Positions 25,808-33,184 of a stretch of 64,000 nucleotides of DNA are shown piece by piece (position 1 is the stretch's first letter; every line of letters begins with the position of its first letter). The notes beneath the pieces are model-generated. The model saw nothing but the letters and a program-made list of their open reading frames with translations, had not been told where the DNA came from and made no database searches. Position numbers and translations under genes: made by a program. Origin of the DNA: Nonomuraea muscovyensis. Its GTDB lineage: Bacteria > Actinomycetota > Actinomycetes > Streptosporangiales > Streptosporangiaceae. The DNA is taken from NCBI RefSeq assembly GCF_014207745.1, contig NZ_JACHJB010000003.1, positions 496,001 to 560,000 on the forward strand. Reading direction: 5' to 3'.

Positions 25808-27553
25808 TCAGCTCCCCGGGTGACCTGTCAGGGAACGGGCGTCGAGGGCCTTGAAGACGGTCGCCTTGGTGATGTCGTCGACCGCGCGCATGATCGCCTT
25901 CTGGGACTTCTTGTCGGGCTTGCTGCCGTCCTTGTTCTGGAACCAGATCATGACCGCGTAGTGGCCGTGCATCCAGACGTTGGCGCCGCCGCTGCCCGAG
26001 CCGACGAGCTTGGTGACCTCGTCCTTGCCCGGCAGCGGCTTGACGTAGTTGGCGTCGCTGCCGACGGAGGTGACCTTGGTGGCGGCCTTGCTGGTGCTGA
26101 GGTTGGCCACGCCGACCGTGCCGATCACCTTGCCGGCCTTGTCACGGAAGCTGGCGCGGATGAGCTGGGTGCACTTGCCGTCCTTGAGCGCCTTCTGCAT
26201 CTTGGCGCCCATGGCGCCGTCGGCGCACTTCTTGAGCTTGCTGGTGATCGTCAGCTGGTACGAGCGCCCGGAGACGGTGACCTTCTTGCCCGGGAAGAGC
26301 TCCTTGACCGTGAGCGGCTCGGGGTCCGTCTTGCGGCTGCCGGCGTAGGCGTACTTGCCGGCCGGGCCCGACGGCAGCGGGGCGGAGGTGCGGCGGGTCG
26401 TCTGCGCGGCGGTGGTGGCGTCGTCGCCGGACTTGAACATCACGACGAGGGCCGCCACCAGCAGGCCGAGCACCGCGACGCCGCCGAGGACCGCATAGAG
26501 CGGCCCGCGGGAACGCGGTCCCTCGGCGTAGGGGCTCCACGTGTCGCGGCGCTGCGCGGTCTTGGTGTCGTCGGTGGCCTCCTTGCCGTCCGCCGCGCCG
26601 GAGTGATGTCCGCCCTCGGCGCCGGGGATTGCGAGCTCGTCCGAGTCGCCGCCGAAGGGGGCGCGCCTGCGTGAGCCCCGGCGGGACGGGGGCGATCCGG
26701 AGGTCGCGGCGTCGAAGGGGTCGCGTCCACGGGTGCCGGGATCGGTGGGGCCCGCTCCGGAGGCGCCGGATTCGAACGGGTCGCGTCCGCGCGTGCCGGG
26801 ACCGTCGGAACCGCGCACGCCTGGGCCGGCGGGGTCGGAGCCACGGGCGCCTGGGCCGGCGGGGTCGGAGCCGCGGGCGCCTGGGCCGCCGGGGCCGGGC
26901 GCGGACGGTCCCGCGCCGAACGGGCCGCGCGCCCCGGGGCCCGACGGCCCGGCACCGGACGGTCCCTGGGCGGATGCGTCGAAGGGGTCGTGCTGGGCGG
27001 GGCCCGCGCCGGGGCTTCCCGCGTCGAACAGGCCACGGAGGGCGGGGCCCGAGCCAGGGGCTCCGACGTCGAACGGGTCGCGCTGGGGGCCGCCCGGCGC
27101 GAACGGCTCGCGGCGCGAGGGCCCGGGCCCGCCGGGGCCGCCGGGGCCTGCTCCACCGGGTCCGGGCCCGCCCGGGCCGGGTGCGCCGCGCCCGGGTCCG
27201 CCGGGCCCGCCGCGACCGGAGCCCGGGCCGCCCGGGCCGGAGGCGGCGGTGTCGAAGGGGTCGTGGGCGGCGTCGGAGCCGAAGAAGCCAGACCCGCCGG
27301 GCCCCGCCGGGCCACCTCCGAAGGAACCCGAGGGCCCCCCGCCGAAGGGGCCGGACGGGTCCGCGCCGAACGGGTCCGGGGCGGCGCCGAAGGGGTCGGT
27401 CATGCCGAACGTGTCGCCCGTGTCGGCGGCCTCCTTGCGACCCTTGCGCGAACGGCGGGGAGAGGCGCTCTCGGCGTCGTCGGCACGCTTCTTCCTCAGG
27501 AAGCGGCGCGGGGCGCTCTCCGTGCTGTCTTCGCGGTCATCGGGGAAAGCCAT
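25808..27553 (-). CDS. Gly/Pro-rich single-pass membrane protein with two-Cys outer domain
   Basis: The 581-residue product is acidic/basic at first (KKRADDAESASPRRSRKGRK), then ~250 residues of Gly/Pro-rich sequence with seven DPF motifs in contexts such as RDPFDVG and HDPFDAS. A membrane segment follows near residues 350-372 (GGVAVLGLLVAALVVMF), then an outer domain of ~200 residues. Its cysteines (KKCADGAMG...DGKCTQLIRA) and the following strand pattern match the larger neighbour at 23108-25705, so I take them as paralogs. There is no ribosome-binding site; TAATGT ends six bases before the ATG. It starts 22 bases after the CAP-protein gene and is probably in one operon with it. Function unknown. 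Confidence 0.82.
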   Translation of the reverse strand: MAFPDDREDSTESAPRRFLRKKRADDAESASPRRSRKGRKEAADTGDTFGMTDPFGAAPDPFGADPSGPFGGGPSGSFGGGPAGPGGSGFFGSDAAHDPFDTAASGPGGPGSGRGGPGGPGRGAPGPGGPGPGGAGPGGPGGPGPSRREPFAPGGPQRDPFDVGAPGSGPALRGLFDAGSPGAGPAQHDPFDASAQGPSGAGPSGPGARGPFGAGPSAPGPGGPGARGSDPAGPGARGSDPAGPGVRGSDGPGTRGRDPFESGASGAGPTDPGTRGRDPFDAATSGSPPSRRGSRRRAPFGGDSDELAIPGAEGGHHSGAADGKEATDDTKTAQRRDTWSPYAEGPRSRGPLYAVLGGVAVLGLLVAALVVMFKSGDDATTAAQTTRRTSAPLPSGPAGKYAYAGSRKTDPEPLTVKELFPGKKVTVSGRSYQLTITSKLKKCADGAMGAKMQKALKDGKCTQLIRASFRDKAGKVIGTVGVANLSTSKAATKVTSVGSDANYVKPLPGKDEVTKLVGSGSGGANVWMHGHYAVMIWFQNKDGSKPDKKSQKAIMRAVDDITKATVFKALDARSLTGHPGS

Positions 27554-27559
27554 GCGGTG

Positions 27560-27565
27560 ACATTA
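27560..27565 (-). promoter_or_regulatory. Candidate -10 element for a leaderless start
   Basis: On the minus strand TAATGT ends six bases before the ATG at 27553. No convincing -35 is visible. Confidence 0.35.
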
Positions 27566-27575
27566 CCGCGACGCC

Positions 27576-28331
27576 TCAGGAGTAGCCGAAGTCCTGAGTC
27601 CACCACGGCCCTCCCGGACCGTCGGCCACGCCCACACCGATGGCCCGGATCCGGCAGTTGAGGATGTTCTGGCGATGGGCGGGGTTGGCCAGCCACCCCC
27701 TGACCGCCTCCTCGGGGCTGGTGTAGCCGCGGCCGATGTTCTCGGCGGCGCCCGCCTGGTATCCGGCCCGCTCCATCCGCTCCCACGGCGACGAGCCGTC
27801 GGGGGAGTCGTGCGCGAAACGGCCGCTCCTGGCCATCTCCAGCGAGTGGGCGCGGGCGGACCGGGTCAGCCGGGCGTCCACGCGCAGCGGGCCGCAGCCC
27901 TGCCTGGCGCGGGCGGAGTTGGTGAGCGTGACGACCTTGGACGCCATGCCGGGCGCCGGCTGGATCTCCTCGCCGCCGAGCACCCGGGCGTTGTCGTCGA
28001 CGATGAAGCCGCGCACCTCGTCGGTCGGCGAGGCCGACGGCCTGGGGCTCCGGCTTCTGGCCGACTGACCGCGGGGTACCTCCGTCGTCTCCTCGCGCTC
28101 GATCCGGCCCGCGTGCGGCTGGGCCTTCCTGGGTGACGGGGTGGCCTTGGCGGCGGCGGGCGGCGCGGTCTCGTTGAGGTAGATGTGGCCGGCCGGGGCG
28201 GCGTCGTCGCTCAGCCGTCCGAGAAGCACGCCCGTGAAGAACAGGGCCGCCATGAGGCAGACCACGACACCCAGATGGCTCCGGCGCCGGGCGCTCCGCT
28301 GGGTGTGCCGGGTGTGAGAGGTCTGCCGCAT
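27576..28331 (-). CDS. Membrane-anchored CAP (SCP-like) domain protein
   Basis: The 251-residue product has a basic N-terminus (RHTQRSARRRSH), a signal anchor near residues 19-39 (LGVVVCLMAALFFTGVLLG), a linker rich in Pro/Arg, and a C-terminal CAP domain (residues ~120-251). Typical CAP features are seen: VVTLTNSARARQGCGPLRVD, FAHDSPDGSSPWERMERAGY, AENIGRGY and HRQNILNC. The two Cys may pair. Bacterial CAP proteins are extracellular with mostly unknown roles. It is the first gene of a three-gene minus-strand set of surface proteins. Confidence 0.88.
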   Translation of the reverse strand: MRQTSHTRHTQRSARRRSHLGVVVCLMAALFFTGVLLGRLSDDAAPAGHIYLNETAPPAAAKATPSPRKAQPHAGRIEREETTEVPRGQSARSRSPRPSASPTDEVRGFIVDDNARVLGGEEIQPAPGMASKVVTLTNSARARQGCGPLRVDARLTRSARAHSLEMARSGRFAHDSPDGSSPWERMERAGYQAGAAENIGRGYTSPEEAVRGWLANPAHRQNILNCRIRAIGVGVADGPGGPWWTQDFGYS

Positions 28332-28640
28332 ACCGCAGTCAACGATAGAGATGTCGGGTCCTGGTGAAGAAGAGATTGCCGGGAACCGAAATAGAACCGT
28401 TCTGTGGTCGGGTAGACTCGCTCAGGGTTACCGGTGTTTTGACCTGCGCCCGTGAGGGCGGGTAACCTCATCGTTCGTTGTGTGCATAGGTCCAGCGTGA
28501 CCAATGCGCGGCGCGTCCGGCGTCATCTCCCATCTTTGCGGAGACGGAAGGTCCGGGCCGTCGTGTGCCCGCACCGACCGACCCCAGCGCTGCCGCATCC
28601 GGCAGCGCGCCGAAGACGCGAGCAAAAGAAGGCTACGACC
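28332..28640. other. Divergent intergenic region, CAP gene / rplM
   Basis: The 309 bases contain the rplM promoter candidate at 28439-28468. TATCGT ten bases before the CAP-gene ATG on the minus strand is a possible -10. No other gene is supported. Confidence 0.5.
28439..28468 (+). promoter_or_regulatory. Promoter for rplM-rpsI-glmM
   Basis: TTGACC (28439-28444) and TAACCT (28463-28468) are separated by 18 bases and fit the actinobacterial housekeeping (HrdB/SigA) pattern. This predicts a leader of about 165 bases before rplM. Confidence 0.6.
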
Positions 28641-29084
28641 GTGCGCACGTACTCACCGAAGCCCGCCGACGTCCAGCGTCAGTGGTACGTCATCGATGCG
28701 ACCGATGTCGTGCTGGGCCGGCTGGCCAGCCACGTCGCGACCCTGCTCCGCGGCAAGCACAAGCCGATCTTCGCCCCGCACGTCGACACCGGTGACTTCG
28801 TCATCGTGATCAACGCGGGCAAGGTCTCGCTCAGTGGCAACAAGCTTGAGCAGAAGAAGGCCTACCGCCACTCGGGCTACCCGGGCGGTCTGCGCTCCGT
28901 GAGCTACGGCGAGCTCATGGAGAAGCGGCCGGAGAAGGCCGTCGAGAAGGCCGTCAAGGGAATGCTGCCCAAGAACTCCCTCGGCCGGAAGATGGCCAAG
29001 AAGCTGAAGGTCTACGCGGGTGCCGAGCACCCGCACCTGGCCCAGCAGCCGGTGCCGTTCGAGATCACCCAGATCGCCCAGTAG
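28641..29084 (+). CDS. rplM: 50S ribosomal protein L13
   Basis: L13 is an early 50S assembly protein. The GTG at 28641 gives 147 residues (MRTYSPKPADVQRQWYVIDA), the usual actinobacterial length. Longer in-frame readings upstream cross the promoter region and are rejected. LPKNSLGRKMAKKLKVYAG is near residue 112. It is co-transcribed with rpsI, 26 bases downstream. Confidence 0.97.
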   Translation: MRTYSPKPADVQRQWYVIDATDVVLGRLASHVATLLRGKHKPIFAPHVDTGDFVIVINAGKVSLSGNKLEQKKAYRHSGYPGGLRSVSYGELMEKRPEKAVEKAVKGMLPKNSLGRKMAKKLKVYAGAEHPHLAQQPVPFEITQIAQ

Positions 29085-29110
29085 TAGTTCGAAAGATTTA
29101 GAGGAGAACC

Positions 29111-29632
29111 GTGGCTGAGCCCACCGGTGTCGAGACGGCCGTCGAGGCCGAGGTGGAGGACTTCTCCGGCGAGGAGTTCCCTTCCGAGTACACCACCGAA
29201 TCCGCTGCCAGCGCTGACGCCCCTGTGCGCAAGCCCGTCACCACGGGCAACTCGTACGGAACCGGCCGCCGCAAGGAGGCGATCGCCCGCGTGCGGATCG
29301 TCCCCGGCACCGGCAAGTGGACGATCAACGGTCGTTCGCTGGACGTGTACTTCCCCAACAAGGTCCACCAGCAGATCGTCAACGAGCCCTTCGTGGTGCT
29401 CGGCGCCGAGGAGGCGTTCGACGTCATCGCGCGCATCGACGGCGGCGGCGTGACCGGCCAGGCCGGTGCGCTGCGCATGGGCCTGTCCCGCGCGCTGGCG
29501 ATCCTGGACGTCGAGGTCAACCGGCCGCCGCTGAAGAAGGCCGGATTCCTCACCCGTGACGCGCGCGCCACGGAGCGGAAGAAGTACGGCCTCAAGAAGG
29601 CCCGTAAGGCTCCGCAGTACAGCAAGCGCTAA
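29111..29632 (+). CDS. rpsI: 30S ribosomal protein S9
   Basis: The C-terminal tail of S9 contacts P-site tRNA. The GTG at 29111 follows GAGGAGAA and gives 173 residues. An acidic N-terminal extension of ~45 residues precedes the core YGTGRRKEAIARVRIVPGTG; the tail ends KKARKAPQYSKR. The stop is one base before the glmM TTG. Confidence 0.97.
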   Translation: MAEPTGVETAVEAEVEDFSGEEFPSEYTTESAASADAPVRKPVTTGNSYGTGRRKEAIARVRIVPGTGKWTINGRSLDVYFPNKVHQQIVNEPFVVLGAEEAFDVIARIDGGGVTGQAGALRMGLSRALAILDVEVNRPPLKKAGFLTRDARATERKKYGLKKARKAPQYSKR

Positions 29633-29633
29633 G

Positions 29634-30980
29634 TTGGCGCGTCTTTTCGGCACCGACGGGGTACGTGGGGTCGCGGGACGCGACCTCACGGCTGAGCTCG
29701 CCATGGACCTCGCGGTCGCGGCGGCTCACGTCCTCGGCGATGCAGGCGTGTTCACCGCTACCGGACGCCGTCCGATAGCGGTCGTAGGCCGGGACCCGCG
29801 TGCCTCGGGAGAGTTTCTCGAGGCCGCCGTGGTCGCCGGCCTCGCGTCGTCCGGAGTGGATGTGCTGCGCCTCGGCGTGCTGCCCACCCCGGCCGTCGCC
29901 CACCTCACCGCCGCGCTCGGCGCCGATATCGGCGTCATGCTGTCGGCCTCGCACAACCCGGCGCCCGACAACGGGATCAAGTTCCTGGCCCGCGGCGGCT
30001 TCAAGCTGTCCGACGCGGTCGAGGACGAGATCGAGCGGCGGCTGGGCGAGGACTGGAGCTTCCCCGTCGGTTCGGCCGTGGGGCGGGTGCGCGACGCGTA
30101 CGGTGAGGCTGATCGCTACATCACCCACGTGCTGTCCACGGCGCGCGGCGGGCTCGACGGCCTTCACGTCGTCGTCGACTGCGCCCACGGGGCCGCGCAC
30201 ATGGTGGCGCCGGAGGCGCTGCTGCGGGCCGGGGCCACGGTCGAGGCGATCGGAGCAAGGCCCGACGGGCTCAACATCAACGCCGGTCATGGCTCCACCC
30301 ACCTCGACAAGCTGCAGCAGGTCGTGATCTCGCGCGGTGCCGACGCCGGCATCGCCTACGACGGCGACGCCGACCGCTGCCTGGCGGTCGACCACACCGG
30401 CGCGGTGATCGACGGCGACCAGATCATGGCGATCCTGGCCGCCGCCATGCACGCCGGGGGCGAGCTGGCCAAGGACACCGTGGTCGCGACCGTGATGTCC
30501 AACCTGGGCTTCAAGCTGGCCATGCGCGAGGCGGGCATCCACGTGGTGGAGACCGCCGTGGGCGACCGCTACGTGCTGGAGCGGATGAAGGCCGACGGCT
30601 ACAACCTGGGCGGTGAGCAGTCGGGCCACGTCATCATGCTCGACCACGCCACCACCGGCGACGGGCTGCTGACCTCGCTCCACCTGCTCGCGGTCGTCGC
30701 CTCGTCCGGCAAGTCGCTGCGCGAGCTGGCCGCGATCATGACGCCGCTGCCGCAGGTGCTGATCAACGTCACGGACGTCGACAAGGGCAAGGCCAAGTCG
30801 GCCGAGCTGGCGACGGCGGTCACCGAGGCCGAGACGGAGCTGGGCGACACGGGCCGGGTGCTGATCCGGCCGAGCGGCACGGAGCCGATGATCCGCGTCA
30901 TGGTCGAGGCCTCCTCCGAGGACCAGGCCACCAAGGTCGCCGAGCATCTCGCCGGCGTGGTGCGCGCCGTCTGCGTCTGA
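29634..30980 (+). CDS. glmM: Phosphoglucosamine mutase
   Basis: It converts glucosamine-6-phosphate to glucosamine-1-phosphate for UDP-GlcNAc and peptidoglycan synthesis. The TTG at 29634 gives ARLFGTDGVRGVAGRDLTAE after the initiator and 448 residues, the family length. The phosphoserine loop is LSASHNPAPDNGIKF (Ser near 103), the metal loop DGDADRC near 243, and the phosphate-binding loop RPSGTEPMIRV near 411. It is one base downstream of rpsI. No glmS lies in this window. Confidence 0.96.
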   Translation: MARLFGTDGVRGVAGRDLTAELAMDLAVAAAHVLGDAGVFTATGRRPIAVVGRDPRASGEFLEAAVVAGLASSGVDVLRLGVLPTPAVAHLTAALGADIGVMLSASHNPAPDNGIKFLARGGFKLSDAVEDEIERRLGEDWSFPVGSAVGRVRDAYGEADRYITHVLSTARGGLDGLHVVVDCAHGAAHMVAPEALLRAGATVEAIGARPDGLNINAGHGSTHLDKLQQVVISRGADAGIAYDGDADRCLAVDHTGAVIDGDQIMAILAAAMHAGGELAKDTVVATVMSNLGFKLAMREAGIHVVETAVGDRYVLERMKADGYNLGGEQSGHVIMLDHATTGDGLLTSLHLLAVVASSGKSLRELAAIMTPLPQVLINVTDVDKGKAKSAELATAVTEAETELGDTGRVLIRPSGTEPMIRVMVEASSEDQATKVAEHLAGVVRAVCV

Positions 30981-30988
30981 CGCCCGCC

Positions 30989-31027
30989 ACCGGGTACGGC
31001 ATGCGCGCTGCGCGTGGCGTACCCGGT
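30989..31027. terminator. Bidirectional terminator, glmM / ABC operon
   Basis: ACCGGGTAC (30989-30997) pairs with GTACCCGGT (31019-31027), and most of the inner bases also pair. It lies between two convergent genes, eight bases after the glmM stop. Confidence 0.7.
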
Positions 31028-31042
31028 TTCGCGTGGTCCGGG

Positions 31043-31759
31043 CTATTCGTCGCCGGTGAGGGCGAAGACGCGCAGCCGCAGGCCGGCCCACACGACGGCG
31101 ACCACGGTCGCGATGACCAGGGCCGGGGCGGCGAAGCCGAGCGTGATCTGGGCCTCCAGGTAGGGTGAGGTGGAGATCTGGTCGGCGATCGTCCGCCCCC
31201 ACTGCTGGATCGAGAATTTCTGGGCGCCCGGGACCAGGTTGCCGACGAGGCTCTCCCAGACCAGGGCGTAGACGACGCCGATCGTCACCGCGTGCCGGGT
31301 GACGACCCCGAGCAGCAGGAACACCGCCGCGTAGGCGATGCCCGCGACCAGCGAGCCGACGGCGAACCCGAGGGCGATGCCGTCCTCGTTGCGCACCAGC
31401 AGCCAGGCCGCGAGATACGTCGGCACCGCGGCGAACAGCACCAGCAGCGACGCCGCCACCGCGAACTTGGTCTGCGCGATGACCGGGCGGGAGATCGGCT
31501 TGGACATCAGGTGGATGACGGTGCCGTCGTCGATCTCCGGAGCGATCACACCGGTGCCGACGATGAGGCCGAGCAGCGGGAGCATGGTGCCCAGGGCGAA
31601 GTTGTTCATCAGCATCGTGGCGTAGCGCTGGTCGGCGTTGCCGGTCAGGCGCAGCAGCACGGCCAGGCCGAGTAGGCCGAGCGGCAGCAGGAGCAGCAGC
31701 ACGATCCGCCGCCGCCCGAGCAGCGCCCGGTAGGTGATGCCGGCGACGACTGTGTTCAT
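31043..31759 (-). CDS. ABC-2 type transporter permease
   Basis: The 238-residue product has about six hydrophobic segments (RRIVLLLLLPLGLLGLAVLL at the N-terminus) and the ABC-2 layout, with ALGTMLPLLGLIVGTGVIAPEI near residues 57-78. It is probably the membrane partner of the ATPase at 32270-33184, although 510 bases of repeats separate them. The ATG at 31759 lies at the end of the last 116-bp repeat, with GGAG seven bases upstream, and overlaps the stop of the last micro-ORF. The substrate is unknown. Confidence 0.85.
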   Translation of the reverse strand: MNTVVAGITYRALLGRRRIVLLLLLPLGLLGLAVLLRLTGNADQRYATMLMNNFALGTMLPLLGLIVGTGVIAPEIDDGTVIHLMSKPISRPVIAQTKFAVAASLLVLFAAVPTYLAAWLLVRNEDGIALGFAVGSLVAGIAYAAVFLLLGVVTRHAVTIGVVYALVWESLVGNLVPGAQKFSIQQWGRTIADQISTSPYLEAQITLGFAAPALVIATVVAVVWAGLRLRVFALTGDE

Positions 31760-31875
31760 GGCCTCACTCCGTTCGGCGGCTCGGTCGCTGGGACCCGGCG
31801 TCTTCCCTCGTCGCTCTGGTCGCTGCGCTCCCGCCGCTCCTCAGTCCAGACGCCGGCGCTCCCTCGCGGGTTCAT
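31756..31875 (-). CDS. Micro-ORF 4 of the tandem repeat, 39 codons
   Basis: It starts at an ATG (31873-31875) with GGAG seven bases before it. It encodes MNPRGSAGVWTEERRERSDQ plus 19 more residues and stops at a TGA that overlaps the permease start (ATGA). Whether it is translated is unknown. Confidence 0.3.
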   Translation of the reverse strand: MNPRGSAGVWTEERRERSDQSDEGRRRVPATEPPNGVRP

Positions 31876-31991
31876 GGCCTCACTCCGTTCGGCGGCTCGG
31901 TCGCTGGGACCCGGCGTCTTCCCTCGTCGCTCTGGTCGCTGCGCTCCCGCCGCTCCTCAGTCCAGACGCCGGCGCTCCCTCGCGGGTTCAT
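31872..31991 (-). CDS. Micro-ORF 3 of the tandem repeat, 39 codons
   Basis: It is identical to the other three units, with ATG at 31989-31991. Its TGA overlaps the ATG of micro-ORF 4. Confidence 0.3.
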   Translation of the reverse strand: MNPRGSAGVWTEERRERSDQSDEGRRRVPATEPPNGVRP

Positions 31992-32107
31992 GGCCTCACT
32001 CCGTTCGGCGGCTCGGTCGCTGGGACCCGGCGTCTTCCCTCGTCGCTCTGGTCGCTGCGCTCCCGCCGCTCCTCAGTCCAGACGCCGGCGCTCCCTCGCG
32101 GGTTCAT
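31988..32107 (-). CDS. Micro-ORF 2 of the tandem repeat, 39 codons
   Basis: It is identical to the other three units, with ATG at 32105-32107. Its TGA overlaps the ATG of micro-ORF 3. Confidence 0.3.
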   Translation of the reverse strand: MNPRGSAGVWTEERRERSDQSDEGRRRVPATEPPNGVRP

Positions 32108-32223
32108 GGCCTCACTCCGTTCGGCGGCTCGGTCGCTGGGACCCGGCGTCTTCCCTCGTCGCTCTGGTCGCTGCGCTCCCGCCGCTCCTCAGTCCAGACG
32201 CCGGCGCTCCCTCGCGGGTTCAT
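32104..32223 (-). CDS. Micro-ORF 1 of the tandem repeat, 39 codons
   Basis: This is the first of the series after the ATPase stop, with ATG at 32221-32223. GGAGTGAGGCC from the partial fifth repeat supplies its ribosome-binding site. The product is very polar, with eight Arg and one Trp. Confidence 0.3.
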   Translation of the reverse strand: MNPRGSAGVWTEERRERSDQSDEGRRRVPATEPPNGVRP

Positions 32224-32269
32224 GGCCTCACTCCGTTCGGCGGCTCGGTCGGGGGGAGTCGGCGGTTCA

Positions 32270-33184
32270 TCAGGTGCTCCGGTTGATCAGGTACGAGAAG
32301 ACGCTTTCCAGGTCCTCGTCGGCGGGGGAGACCTCGTGCAGGCGGATGCCCTCGGCGCGGGCGACCTGGGGCAGCAGTCGGGCGAACCGGCGGAACTCGA
32401 CGGCCTGCACCTCCAGTCCCTCGGGCCGGAGCGTGACGCCGCCCGCGGAGCTGTCGAGCATCAGCGTGGCGGCGAGCTTGCGGTCGTCGCTGGAGCGGAT
32501 CCTGAACAGGTGGGGCCGGTCGGTCATCAGCCGGCGGATCTCCCGGAAGTCGCCCGACGCGGCGTGCCGGCCGGCGACGAGCACCTCGATGTGCTGGGCG
32601 ACCCGTTCGACCTCTTCGAGGATGTGGGAGCTGAACAGGATCGTCTTGCCCCCGGCGCCCATCGTGCGGATGAGGTCCATGAGGTGCATCCGCTGGCGCG
32701 GGTCCATGCCGTTGAACGGCTCGTCCAGCAGCAGCACCGCCGGGTCGTGGACGAGCGCGGCGGCGACCTTGACCCGTTGGCGCATGCCCTTGGAGTAGGT
32801 CTCGACGCGGCGGTCCTTGGGCTCCTCCATCTCGACCGTGGCCAGCGCCTTGCGGGCGGCCTCGACCGGGTCGGGCAGGCCGTGGAGCTTCGCCGCCGAC
32901 AGGACGAACTGCCAGCCGGTGAGGAAGCCGTACACACCCTCCCGCTCAGGGACGAGACCGATATTTCGATAGATGTGGTGGTTCTTCCAGACGGTGGTGC
33001 CGTCCAGGGTGACCGTCCCGCCCGACGGGGCGAGGAACCCGGCCATCATGTGCAGGAGCGTCGACTTGCCCGCCCCGTTGGGGCCGAGCAGCCCGGTGAC
33101 GCCGGGCCCGATGGTCATGGTGACGTCGTTGACCGCGACGACGTTGCCGTACCACCGGGAGGCCTGGGAGAGCACGATGTTCAC
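32270..33184 (-). CDS. ABC transporter ATP-binding protein
   Basis: The GTG at 33184 gives 304 residues and overlaps the upstream permease stop (GTGA). Walker A is GPNGAGKST near residues 34-42, the signature YSKGMRQR near 132 and Walker B VLLLDEPFNGMDP near 152. The C-terminal ~90 residues are a variable DUF4162-like tail. It energises an ABC-2 type exporter; its likely partners are the permeases on either side. A longer reading upstream lies in the permease gene and is rejected. Confidence 0.9.
   Translation of the reverse strand: MNIVLSQASRWYGNVVAVNDVTMTIGPGVTGLLGPNGAGKSTLLHMMAGFLAPSGGTVTLDGTTVWKNHHIYRNIGLVPEREGVYGFLTGWQFVLSAAKLHGLPDPVEAARKALATVEMEEPKDRRVETYSKGMRQRVKVAAALVHDPAVLLLDEPFNGMDPRQRMHLMDLIRTMGAGGKTILFSSHILEEVERVAQHIEVLVAGRHAASGDFREIRRLMTDRPHLFRIRSSDDRKLAATLMLDSSAGGVTLRPEGLEVQAVEFRRFARLLPQVARAEGIRLHEVSPADEDLESVFSYLINRST

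Larger units (their letters stand above)
31758..32251. repeat. Four identical 116-bp tandem repeats plus a partial unit
   Basis: Units start at 31758, 31874, 31990 and 32106 and appear identical base for base; a fifth, partial copy covers 32222-32251. They fill the gap between the second ATPase and the last permease. Each contains CCGGCGTCT and, ~45 bases on, its inverse AGACGCCGG. On the operon's strand each carries GGAG-7 bases-ATG. Only the ATPase-proximal flank (32252-32269) is non-repeat. Confidence 0.97.

Noticed and set aside
29592..31202. 536-codon minus-strand frame over glmM
   Set aside because: It is antisense to glmM, which is fully conserved on the plus strand.
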